A stretch of DNA of 64,000 nt from Aquatica leii. Lineage: Eukaryota > Arthropoda > Insecta > Coleoptera > Lampyridae. Location of the stretch: positions 190,263,027 through 190,327,026 of the forward strand of contig CM069432.1 in the NCBI GenBank assembly GCA_035610365.1, read 5' to 3'. The position numbers and the translations under genes are program-made. Shown piece after piece: positions 22,701-32,631 of the stretch. The notes under the pieces were generated by a model that saw only the letters and a list, made by a program, of their open reading frames with translations, made no database searches and was not told the origin of the DNA. Every line of letters begins with the position of its first letter. The first letter of the stretch is position 1.

Positions 22701-25700
22701 ACAACACCAATGCTTTCAAAATTGTACAGTCTCTTCCACTAGGATGGAGGCTGTATTGTTTGGTATTAACATGCATGGTTTAATTTATGACAAAAAACTT
22801 TTTTAAAACGATCCATACAAAAACATAACATTTCAGTAAAGAAAATTGAATACAGAAACCATTTGTTGCGAAATTATATGACAAAATTAAAAAAGTTTCC
22901 AGATAACCCAACTATTTCGTTATATTATTTTGAATTTTGATCATTTTATAACAATAAATAACAAAACACGAATACAAAAAATTATTTTAATGTATCATAC
23001 GAAAATATCTTTCTCCTTGATTAATGGAATAAACTTTTTTATGATTAATAGCTATAGAGTATATTTCAGTTTATACAACGGTTAGTTTTTACGCTAGTTG
23101 AAAAATACGTACATATAATTGGCAAAAATGTTAATTTAAAAAACAAAAATCACAAATACCTTCGCCCGGTGGATTCCCATCTTGGTCTCTCCACTTCCAA
23201 TCTATACCCCGTATTACTCTAGCACCAACTGTAATATGTTTAAGCATTTGAGTTCTTAATAAACGTCGTTGTTTTTTTAAATAGGCCTCGGCTTCTTTAG
23301 TTGCTTTTCCAAGATCTTCGCATACACTTGTAATTTGTCCGTAGATCTCAAAACCAGATAAACTTAAATAATGCGTTTGGCCGGATGCGTTTTTGCCAGC
23401 TTGTTGAATTCTCACATGTCTCCAACCTTGGTATTCTTCAGGCGAAACTTCCACAGTCCATGAACTGGTAGAACCAGGATCGTTTAAGAAAGTATCATCA
23501 GTGTGTGTTAAAAGAGTCACCCACGTTACACCATCTCGCGACATTTGAAACAGCCAGTTTCTTAAAGCTGACCGACCATAACCCCTTGCATGACGTAGTG
23601 TATAACAAGTAGGAATTAAATACAATCCCAGATCGACGTTGAACCAGGCACGTTTATCGTCGTTCGTGTGACAATTTAAAGCTGATGCATCTCGAGATAA
23701 AATGTCTTCCACTCGACCATACGGAAGATTACGACCATCTGAACTAGTAACCGTTACCAAACCATACTGTGCTGGATTCACCCATTCGGCACTGGTTTTA
23801 CCATTGGTACCTATGAAATATATCACACCGTTCTCATCAAAATCGTGGGTATATTTAAATGTTTGATATTTGCCTTCTCGCAACTTCTTTATAAATTGAA
23901 AAGTGCTACGGTCATAATCGTACCATTGCTTAGCTACCATTTTTAATAAATACCGTTCTAATTGTCCTATAGTACTAAGAGGTTCCATCTTTAACCCCCT
24001 TCCAGTTCGGTCTATAAGCGTACTTTCTCCAGAGGCCTTTTCTAATCTAAACCTCAACCTCCTAGTTAATATTTGTAAACCGTAACCAGATCCGGGTGAA
24101 TCATATAAATAAACAGGTAACTTTTCTATACTTTCTAAAACCGCAATCAGTTTATGCACCAAAATTGCTAAAGAATTTTGTTCCTCATTAGATTTTTCCC
24201 TAAAACACTGCTTAAACAACTGTACACGCTGCTTCTGTAATTTACTCATTTTGTTCGATTTTAAACCCTGATCCCAATAGCTTGTTGCTAATAACGACAA
24301 TAATGCTTGCACTAAACCCGAACTATGTAATTCGTATGCGCTAACAACACCATCTTCTTGTAAAATTTGAGTTAATTCATCTAAAGCGTTACGTAAAATT
24401 TCTTTCCACGAATTTCCACCGTCACGATTATTAGAGTAAGAACATTGTTTTTGACACGCGCGTTCAACATGAGCCACTATATTTCCTAACTTAGCAACCA
24501 CGCCTCGTGGTTGTGCCTGGGCAGCCTTGAAGTATTGCTCGTGTATAGCATTAGCCATGTTCTTCACTTTCTGTTTTGTTGCTTCAGTTTTTGATCGCAA
24601 ACGTTTTCCCTTCTTATTTGACCATCCGGCTGAAAATTCAGGACCTAAGCATTAAAACAAGAGATACTATAATTAGCAAAACCGGTATGTGCTAAAGCAT
24701 GTATTTATTACAACTAATTTATTTTTATTTATTTTCTTTGATTAAAATTTATTTAAATGTTAAATTCTTACCTAAACTTGTTTCTGCAGTAAATGAATGT
24801 TTGGTACCACGGTTAGATTCAAAAATAAACCCAGGCAAATCCTCACGCAATATAGTTGCTTGTTGTTGTCCATCAGAATTGTGAATATGAAGCTCCGCGT
24901 CTTTACGAGATGTTAACGACCAATTTCCAACCACGAGACGTGTTGGTCCTGGTTTTGATAAAATAGGTTGAGATGTAGATGTGTTTTTGACGACTGCCCT
25001 TGCGCGTTGAAGTTTTTCCAAAAATTCACCTCTATTTTCTAAAAATTATAAACATTAATTGAAAACATATTACACGTTAGGCAATTATTCGATTTTAACT
25101 AAAGCGTGTACAAAAAAGCAACTTACCTTCCGTTGTTAAGGAATCCGAAGCCCGACTCTTGCCTATTGACACAAGAAATCATAACTACATTGGTTGAAAT
25201 TAGAAAAAAACATTGCTATACAAAAAGCGCGATTACTTTCAAATGAAAACATACAAAAAGCGTATTTCAAATTTAAGTCTACTCATCAATTAGAAATGAG
25301 AAACAAAAAAATGTAGAAAACACTTACCAGATGTATCAGCACCTCCTTCTGGAGAACCACTAGAATACATTGTAGCCAATTTACCGTCCAAAATGAACCT
25401 AAACCAACCATTTGAACCGTTGGATAACTCTAAAGCGGCAGCGTCAGACCATATGTAAAGACAATCTCGACCACGACAAAGACACCAGTCCTTCCAGTGA
25501 TATGCTTTTCCGGGTAAAATTTCTTTTGCGTCTTCTAAAACATCGACGGTGTCAACTAAAATTACAATCCGGCGTGAATATGCAAATAAAAGCACTAAAA
25601 GTTATTTTATTAGTTACATTGAATACGAAACTTAGAAACCGAGTTTCCCATAAAAAATAAAATATCCGTATCGTGTGCATATTGTGAAAAATACAGATTA

Positions 25701-28700
25701 TCACACACTTGCCACCAAAAATTATTGGCTTTCTGAGAAAAATTTTGTTCAAACGCAAAAAGATATATTTCATTTTAGTTACTAACTCATTACTGCATAA
25801 CAATAATTCTAATTAAATAATTAGTTCAGAGCTCTTATAATTAGAAATTATTATTTTCTTATTTACATATTTTTTATTTCCATAAAACCACAAGAAATAT
25901 TTTGATAATGCATTCGTTTCAGTCTCTTAGCCTATTGAGTTTTCTAATTCCTTTCAAACGCAAAAAGTTACAGTACATTGAACCTACAATGAATATGTAT
26001 ATATGAGACTACTGGTGACTCAAAAGTTACAGTGCTCAAAGTAGCGACACAAGAATTTTTTTGTTAATTCTTATTTTTTTAATGATGAGAGCGTTCAGAA
26101 TGCAAAAAGTAAACTATCTATTGCTGGTCGTGTCTTAAGATCTTCATATAGATTATCTGTGTTTTTCCCCGTTCTGTAGAAAAACACGAATTAATTTTCA
26201 ACTTAAAGAAGTGTCGCGCAAACACGTAACGTAGGACGAACAAACTTCTACATTGTAGTTTAAAAAAAATTCTCCGCGACATTACTGAATGTTATTCTTC
26301 TAAAATCATTTTTAATAACAGAACGTAAACATTCTTACTTGTTGTTACTCGGTTGAAATGAAAATTCGATACGATTGTAAATTTCCGAGCTTGAGAGAGC
26401 GTGAGGAACCACGAATACACTATTTTTCAACGAATCTCTGTAAAAGAATTAATTTACACTTTTTTCTCACAAAATTTATAAACAAAGTATTTAAAACACG
26501 GATACACATTAAACCTAGCATAAATTTTTTGTAACAGTTATTGTTTACATTTTGCTTCACATTTAAAATTTTTCTAACGTCGCGTAGGTCCGTTTTAATA
26601 ATTAACACGTTACTAGTACTTTATTTGATCGATTTGTTATAATACAGTAGCTTTGACTAAAGGCGGTAATTTAAGACATTCTATTAATGCCAAACTTTTA
26701 TTTCCATGCCTGATATATGTTAATTTGTTTTAAAATTTGCTACTGCGACTATCTCATAAAGATTGCGCAGAATACAAAAACGCGTTTAGTAGCAGCTTAT
26801 CTACGTTATACTAAACAACGTAAAAATGTTCTTATTGTAACAATTTCCAGTTTAGCATTTTCCACATAACTAATTCTTTTAGGTTTCATTTATATGGAAT
26901 GAACTACTATATGCTATGCGCGAATGTGGGTCATGTTCATAACATAATCGAAGTACCTACCATTTTTTTACAAATAATTTTAAAACTTAAACACTAAGTT
27001 TAATTGTCAAACCCAATGTCAGAATGATATGTTTACAGATAATACGAAAAATGCGTTCCGTAATTTAGTTCTTATTTAGAAAGCTTATATTAAAATTAAT
27101 TTCTCACAGCCATAGTTATCTTTAGTATAGTATAAAGATGCCTTACAACAAATACATAAAAAATATGCACTTAAAAAATTGCATCTACTATTGTTTTAGC
27201 TACTCAACAATTAGCTGTAACAGTCTCTAATCTTTAAATAGCTGCGTGTATTTGCCGAAAAAACGTCGTCATAAAACCTTAGTTTAATTAGTTGAAGAAT
27301 TCTTATTTCATCCAGGGATCCCTAATAAATTATAAGTCTCGTCCTTTGTTGTTAAATCAATATATAAATCAAAAAAGATACAGTTATTACCTTGATCAGT
27401 AATATTTTGATCATTTTCTTCTGGCTCGGATGTATCAGATGGTCCTGCCAACGCTTGTACCTTAGAGAATACCCCCAATCGTGCAAAGTGGTCCAAAAAA
27501 ATGTATTGCGCCTTAATCATGAGATCTTGTATGATAGTTAAAACAACCAAGTGTCCATCTTCATCTTCCTAATAATCAAACAAAGATTAAATTTCACAAT
27601 TCAAAAAATTAAAATCTCTTGTTAATGAAAAATAAAAACTGTAACCAGATGAAGTTAGAAATAAAATTGTTTCCAAAAAACTAAAAGCAATTGCAAGCAG
27701 GCACATAAGTGACAAATTTATACTAAAAAAATATAACAACTTTTACAATAGCTAAATTAAAGCAAATTAGCAAATATAAAACACACCAGGTAAGTGTAAA
27801 AACCATAGGGGGGCAAAATAAACTAACCATAGGTGGAGGAATTATGTGCCTGCCATGCAAAGTATTGCGCAAGAACACAGCGAGCGGGGTCACTATGGTG
27901 TAGCTGCGTGTACTTGGCCAGCAGTAACTGATCTGCAAAACGTAGCATTGGATAAGGCAATAAAGCCACACACGTTTGATACAGCTATATAGATAAAGTC
28001 CTTCAATTATGGAGAAACGTAAAACCGTTTATAAAAGAAAGAAAGCTTACCTCATTATCCAACACTGTTGCAATGACCTCCACTAATTGAGTTCCAAAGT
28101 TGTTAAACGTAGACTCTGATGTACAAAGTTCCTCTAACAAACTAGGTTGTATGTAATGGATCATTTTTTTGATAAGACTTAAGCTAGCTTTACGAACAGA
28201 TGCAAGCATAGTTGATTGAAAAGTCGTGCAAAATACTGGTAAAAGCTGACGAAGGTACAACGGTGCCATCTCTGGATCGCCACGTGGTTCAATTTGTTCT
28301 TCATTATCTGATTCAGATTTTCTTTGTCGTTCTTTATCAAACGGTATCATCCACTCCCCAGGTGATTGAAGAATAGCTGCAACTTCACGATGACCTGAAA
28401 CAAACATTAAATTCCCACTCATTACAATGCGGCATAATACCTTCATCAATTCTCTCTCTGGCTTTATCCAAAGGCGTTTTACCATCTTCGTCTCTAAGAT
28501 CTGGGTTGGCACCATGACGAAGCAAAACTTTTGCAATAGCTGGTCTTCCAAAACACGCAGCATAGTGAAGAGAAGAGCTACGTTGACCTTTGTTTACGTC
28601 GGCACCTTTTTCACACAAATATTCAACCATTTCTTGCGTACCAAAGGCGGACGCCCAATTTAATAAAGTTTGTCCAACATCGTCCATAAAATTAACCTAT

Positions 28701-30148
28701 AATACGCATAACTGTAGTGAAATAACTTCTTGTACAGAAAAACTAGTTACTTCAACTCCTCCTGTTTCAATTGCCTCAATTAAAGCATCAGTGTCTTTCG
28801 ATCGAATACAATCTATTAATTGTCTATGCGATTTTTCAGCTGCGGAGTCCATACGACGTATACGAGGTACAAAAGTTCCTGAAGTGCTTGCACCTCCTGT
28901 TTTACCAAGAGCGCGCCGTCCTTCGAAGAGAAGTACTAAAAGCAAATCTACAAGCCGCATTGAATCTAATATACAACGTTCGTCTCCTTTCAGAGCTTTC
29001 TCAATAGCCTCTGGTAAATCTGATCGTAATAAATCCTAGAAATGATTACATTATATAATACTTATTACAATAGTTAATAATTACATGTGTTATTGTAGGT
29101 GATCCTCGGCATAACGTAGATAGTAAACTGATAATTGTTGAAACGGAAGCTACGGTCGCTTTTGGGTCAGGCAGGTTTGAAGATGTGTTCGCTGTGGATG
29201 TTGCCTTGCCGGGTGTACTTTGAGTACCGCTAGCAAGGGACGGACCAGCAGCATTTGAAAGACGTGTTAACAATTCGGATACTAAACCTGTAAGAGAAAA
29301 TATAGAGGAATTAACAAAAACAAATACATAATAATTAGAGCGTAATTACCATGCTGTGCTAGTGGTGCTGGGTCAACTCCACGACGCGTAAATCTGTCGG
29401 CTACTGAAGCAAAACAACGTAATGCTCCATCGGCAACATGTTGATCTTCGTGCCGTAACAGTGTGCTTAGAGCTTGTACACAAGTTGGTAATTGAGTATC
29501 TGCTGGTTCCATTTTTGTGCAGAGCCTTGAAACAACGGCCATCGCCGAATGAAGGGTATCTTTATGAACACAATTCCCTTAAAAAAAAAGGCTATTTAAA
29601 AACAGTTTTCAAAATTAGATTAAAGATGCCTACCATTATCTCTAATAAAAGGTAAAATGCAGCTGAGACCACCGGCGTCAAAAACAGCCCCCGCTTCACG
29701 GGTGCAAATGAGCTCGAGCACCTTTACGCATTGTTCTGCCAAATCTTTACTAGTTCTTGATGAAAGTTCTGCAACAACTAGCCTATTGCAAATCGCTCTG
29801 ATGGCTCCGTCCATAGCAACGATACGTCGCGTACATTCTGCGGATACATCTAAATAGTATGTAATTGCACGTGCTGTTACTTCTAAAACGTTCTCTGGTG
29901 CGTGTTCGTCGAGGAATATGCGACATAATGCCGGAAGAAAGGTTCTCGGAGGACAACTGTAATTTACAGTCATTTTACTTAAATTTTGTGTTTAAGATTA
30001 TTACAAACCTTTCAAAGCAACGGTCTACATTGTCGGACATAAGCAGCAACATGCACAGTTGTTCGAGTGCAATAAGCTGCATGTCCCGCTCGTCGCCTAA
30101 ACCGCTGCTTAGCCATTCTAATAAAGTTTCGGGATCGGGATCTGCCAT
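12689..30148 (-). CDS. HECTD1: HECTD1, HECT-type E3 ubiquitin ligase (17 coding exons)
   Basis: Large E3 ligase that passes ubiquitin from an E2 through a HECT cysteine to substrates. Coding exons (plus coordinates, 5' to 3'): 30009-30148, 29634-29956, 29350-29577, 29095-29287, 28751-29035, 28441-28696, 28050-28394, 27391-27568, 25328-25555, 25127-25162, 24772-25038, 23160-24629, 17156-18621, 16346-16887, 15374-16295, 13023-13768, 12689-12971. All junctions are GT-AG and phases match; the sum is 7,908 nt, so 2,635 residues, close to the vertebrate protein. Order: armadillo-like N-terminus, ankyrin repeats (about 385-475), SUN-like domain (about 1093-1258), MIB/HERC2 domain (about 1295-1345), Ser/Asn-rich and acidic linkers, HECT domain to the end. 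The HECT cysteine is in [13 protein letters not shown] (about Cys2604), 31 residues from the C-terminus. The start is [13 protein letters not shown]. Confidence 0.97.
14148..14516. repeat. Inverted-repeat element with hammerhead-like motif (Penelope-type terminal repeat?)
   Basis: Two arms of about 85 bp (14148-14235 and 14435-14516) are inverted copies with few mismatches, beginning TAACATTCTGCTGAAC. The right arm reads CTGATGAC, then a stem GATTGC/GCAATT, then GAAAC, resembling the CUGANGA...GAAAC core of hammerhead ribozymes known in Penelope-like terminal repeats. The closing pair is a G-U wobble and stem I is not obvious, so catalysis is doubtful. Confidence 0.55.
14738..14794. repeat. 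Isolated TIR-like end (TAGTGGCGTAGC type)
   Basis: The reverse complement begins TAGTGGCGTAGCGGGCATAA, a pattern frequent at ends of arthropod DNA transposons. No partner end is found; a related CAGTGGCGTAAC lies alone at about 35864. Confidence 0.4.
15374..18621 (-). CDS. HECTD1: HECTD1 exons 13-15, linker, BTB-like helical bundle and start of HECT
   Basis: Exon 13 (17156-18621) completes the MIB domain and then becomes Ser/Asn/Ala-rich and poorly conserved. Exon 14 (16346-16887) has a long Asp/Glu run ([20 protein letters not shown]), then [20 protein letters not shown] and LRRIWEPTY. Exon 15 (15374-16295) begins the HECT domain with [20 protein letters not shown]. Confidence 0.93.
20082..20640 (+). 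pseudogene. Penelope-like element fragment, RT end plus GIY-YIG remnant
   Basis: [20 protein letters not shown] and [10 protein letters not shown] match the region after the catalytic RT motif in Penelope-like elements. [21 protein letters not shown] follows, and GVYQI...[12 protein letters not shown] gives the GIY-YIG endonuclease pattern. The pieces lie in different frames with a deletion between them. Confidence 0.7.
20930..21120. repeat. Probable dispersed repeat
   Basis: The stretch ACCAAATTTCAAGTTACTAG, followed by GGTTCGAGAGTTATCGTG and a short CACACAGACA run, has the look of the 3' region of a dispersed arthropod repeat. I know the pattern only by general resemblance and have no borders for it. 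Confidence 0.3.
21593..22990 (+). pseudogene. Mutator-like (MULE-type) transposase pseudogene, split by a solo LTR
   Basis: Pieces in several frames follow the insect 'Mutator-like transposase domain' pattern: [41 protein letters not shown], then [27 protein letters not shown]. The Tyr codon TAT at 22242-22244 ends the left half. After the solo LTR the frame resumes with the Cys codon TGT (22656-22658), and later pieces read [22 protein letters not shown]. Stops and shifts make it non-functional. Confidence 0.68.
22245..22653 (+). repeat. Solo LTR related to the macrodomain gypsy element
   Basis: 409 bp, TGAAAT...GTTACA, flanked by ATAT (22241-22244, 22654-22657). Its 3' two thirds align with the LTR at 3586-3993 (AAATAAATAAGTGATTAAC, ATATATAAATTA, GTAAGTGTTTTT blocks) at clear but diverged similarity; the first third differs. 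It probably arose by recombination between two LTRs. Confidence 0.85.
23160..24629 (-). CDS. HECTD1: HECTD1 exon 12, SUN-like and MIB domains
   Basis: 1,470-nt exon. The SUN/discoidin-like domain reads [50 protein letters not shown]. The MIB/HERC2 domain opens with [17 protein letters not shown] and is completed in exon 13 ([19 protein letters not shown]). Confidence 0.95.
24772..25555 (-). CDS. HECTD1: HECTD1 exons 9-11 including a 36-nt microexon
   Basis: Exon 9 (25328-25555) carries [20 protein letters not shown], exon 11 (24772-25038) carries [14 protein letters not shown] and [17 protein letters not shown], both strongly conserved. Between them exon 10 (25127-25162) adds 12 codons ([11 protein letters not shown]) in a phase that allows skipping without a frameshift. 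Confidence 0.88.
25556..27390. other. HECTD1 intron 8
   Basis: 1.8 kb, AT-rich. I see no coding region, RNA gene or bounded repeat. Confidence 0.6.
28050..29035 (-). CDS. HECTD1: HECTD1 exons 5-7, ankyrin repeats
   Basis: Ankyrin signatures such as [19 protein letters not shown] and [20 protein letters not shown] and [12 protein letters not shown]. The exons are parted by very short introns: 28697-28750 (54 bp) and 28395-28440 (46 bp). Reading through either intron gives a premature stop or an unrelated peptide, so splicing is needed. Confidence 0.93.
29095..30148 (-). CDS. HECTD1: HECTD1 exons 1-4, armadillo-like N-terminal region
   Basis: Encodes residues 1-294 in four exons. Helical repeats with [19 protein letters not shown] and [21 protein letters not shown] mark the conserved armadillo-like block. 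The ATG at 30148 sits directly behind a 3' splice-site-like AG (...TTGTTAAG|ATG), so the start codon may open a spliced exon. Confidence 0.93.
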
Positions 30149-31535
30149 CTTAACAAGAAATAAGCATTTAAAATAAAACTACACTGATAAACAATCAAAT
30201 TTAATCCCACAATACCTCTTGTTTCAATAATGAAATTTAAATCAACATAACTAATCAACTATAGATAAATAAATGCCAATACGTTATGCGTAACTAGCCA
30301 TAACATCATCATATACTGATTATGAAAATTTTTAAAGTAAATCTCAGTTAATAAAGAAAAACAAAGTCGCTAAGTAAGAAAACGCACTAATTCTCATGAG
30401 AGTTTTTCAAAAGAAATTACCATACAATCAACGTTAATAACCTGTTTAATAATTAATTCTGGACGTTTTATATAAGTTACGCTTTATTATTATAACAAAA
30501 GGTTAAAATCACTATTGACTTCGTAAATAATTTATATTCAAGGTTAGTCTTCAGTAGGTGGACCTTTGTCAGCATTGACTGAATCACACTGTAACATCTC
30601 TTACAAATATATGGTCTGATGACTTCAGTCCGTTTTTGATAATATAAAAACACAAAAACGTCATCAAGTATAAAACACGGTAAAAAAAAAACGAGTAGGG
30701 GGCACAAGCACGTGTTCAAATATATGAGTACTGCAACATGATATTAAATCTATTTTTAGTTTTTTTTTTAGTAACAATTGGAACGATATCACTAACAGTA
30801 CGCGTCATCAGATAATTATGCATAGTAAATAACAAAAATAATGTTATCTCTATCTAAACATTTTGTTTTCAACAATTAAGTCTTTTTATAGAATTCGCTT
30901 ATTTTTATACAATCATAAAAGTTTGAATAGACTTACACGATTATTGTTATACGCAAATATAAATTTCCCAATTTTTAATAAACGTCCTTGAATGAAAATT
31001 TGCGTGACATTAACGGGTTGAAACATAATGTTTCAAGGTTATTTATTGATTCATTAGTCTTCTAATCCATAACACCGTCACATGTTTTTCTTGGTTAATT
31101 AAATTAGTTGGTTCAACAGTAGAGTTGCATTGAATCGGTAGTATTATATATACAATCAAAGAAAACGCCAATATAATTTTTATTACTACTAATTTCAACT
31201 GGTTATCTTAAAGTGAACTATTTATCGACCTAATTTATTTCCTCAAAAGGTTTTGCCATGTAGCTCATGCAGCAGATCGAAAATTAAGGCCATTGTTATT
31301 CTTCTATAGAATAATACAGAGTATAGAGAAAAATTTGAAAATAATGATACGGAGTTATTGTTGTAACTGGAAGAAAGCAAATGCAGAACTTTATTCAATA
31401 AGTATACACAAAACCTTTTAAAATTTATAATTTAGTATAATGGATCCACAACCCAAATTGAGTACACAAAATAAAATGTAACAAAAAAGTCAATAACTAT
31501 AGTATTGAGCAAAAACGTTGTGAGAATGCAGTAAT
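30149..31535. other. HECTD1 5' intron, proximal part
   Basis: Non-coding AT-rich DNA between the ATG exon and the hAT MITE. Nothing recognisable. Confidence 0.5.
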
Positions 31536-32623
31536 CAGGGACCTGGGTCGAAACATAATAACGGTTTCGGTACGGTTCTGATTTAACTTAAAAGTTTTTA
31601 ACGGTTCCGGTTTAGGTTCCTATAGACAGAAACGGACCGGTTCTTGTTTTTTTCGGTACTTTTCGTTTTTTTTCGGTTACAGTAATTCAACTATTTAAAT
31701 AAATAACTTAAAAATTATTTATACAACTCAACAGAAGCGTACAGAAGTTAGGAAAAGATTAGTGTCATGGTCATTCTTTACCAAACATTAACATACATAA
31801 ATAAATAATAGATAATTATATAAACGTGTTACTCATCATATGATATTGTAAACCCAAGCGTTCAAAAGGTCACTTTACCTTATGACCAGTCATCAGTTTA
31901 TGTTATCGTCATTTCATCCATTATGTTTTGACTATAGGTATGACGAGAAATATCTTATTCCAATTTTGTTTCTAATAAACAACTAGAAACCCAGGGAATA
32001 GCTTCTTGTGACGTTAAATAAACATTTTTCTTTAAAGATTTTGTTTATAGTGGCCGATTTTTGAGATATTTGCAATTCAGGTTTTCAAGTCGGTACTGAC
32101 TGTTAAGATAAGACGAGATTGAGTGTTGACTTTAACCATGCGATAAATTCTGAGAGCTCTGTATTTTAAAACGTATTGTGTTGTTTTTTTTTAAATTCTC
32201 AATCAACTACAAAATAAATCGGTGATAATAATTACAATAAATAAATAATTATCAATCTTCATTTCTTCGTTTTGACACTGACCTAACTTAACGAAATGTA
32301 CCTTTTGTACTTGATTAGGATTTAAAAAAATCCGAATCTGTTATTTATTCTTGCTGGAGTCATATTTAAAAGATACTAGCGATTTTTCTCGCAGCAAAAA
32401 AAATATTAAAATATTTACTAATTAAACATTTTTGTATATTACACGTAATAATTATGTTTGCAACCCTTAAAAATAAAACCGAAAACAATCGAAAAATAAA
32501 TAACGGTTTCGGTCCGGTTCAATAAATTTAAGTTGGACAAACTTCGGTTTTGGTTCCGGTACAATTAAAAATACCGGTTTCGGTCCAGTTTTCGGTTTTA
32601 TATCGGTCCGGTCCAGGTCCCTG
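31536..32623. mobile_element. Non-autonomous hAT-like element, 1.09 kb
   Basis: Perfect 11-bp ends CAGGGACCTGG...CCAGGTCCCTG. The flanks GCAGTAAT (31528-31535) and GCAGCTAT (32624-32631) agree at 6 of 8 positions, as for an aged 8-bp hAT duplication. Subterminal GGTTTCGGTCCGGTT-like words recur near both ends in opposite orientation, as transposase-binding repeats often do. No transposase is seen. Confidence 0.82.
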
Positions 32624-32631
32624 GCAGCTAT

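Larger units (their letters stand above)
18622..23159. other. HECTD1 intron 12, a 4.5-kb transposon-filled intron
   Basis: It contains a Penelope-like fragment (20082-20640), a repeat-like block near 20930-21120, a Mutator-like transposase pseudogene (21593-22990) and a solo LTR inside it. 18622-20080 and 20641-20900 show nothing recognisable. Confidence 0.7.

Noticed and set aside
25290..25327. Extension of HECTD1 exon 9 beyond 25328 (frame is open to 25290)
   Set aside because: A good donor lies at 25327/25326, and the extension ends in an unrelated hydrophobic tail; the phase fits exon 10 only when spliced.
28697..28750. Stop codon breaking HECTD1 near the ankyrin region (pseudogene reading)
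   Set aside because: The stop is inside a 54-bp GT-AG intron; splicing gives GGVE|VNFMDD in frame.
31536..32623. GGTTTCGG repeats as a transcription-factor enhancer cluster of HECTD1
   Set aside because: They are inverted subterminal repeats within a TIR-bounded hAT-like element, which explains them better.
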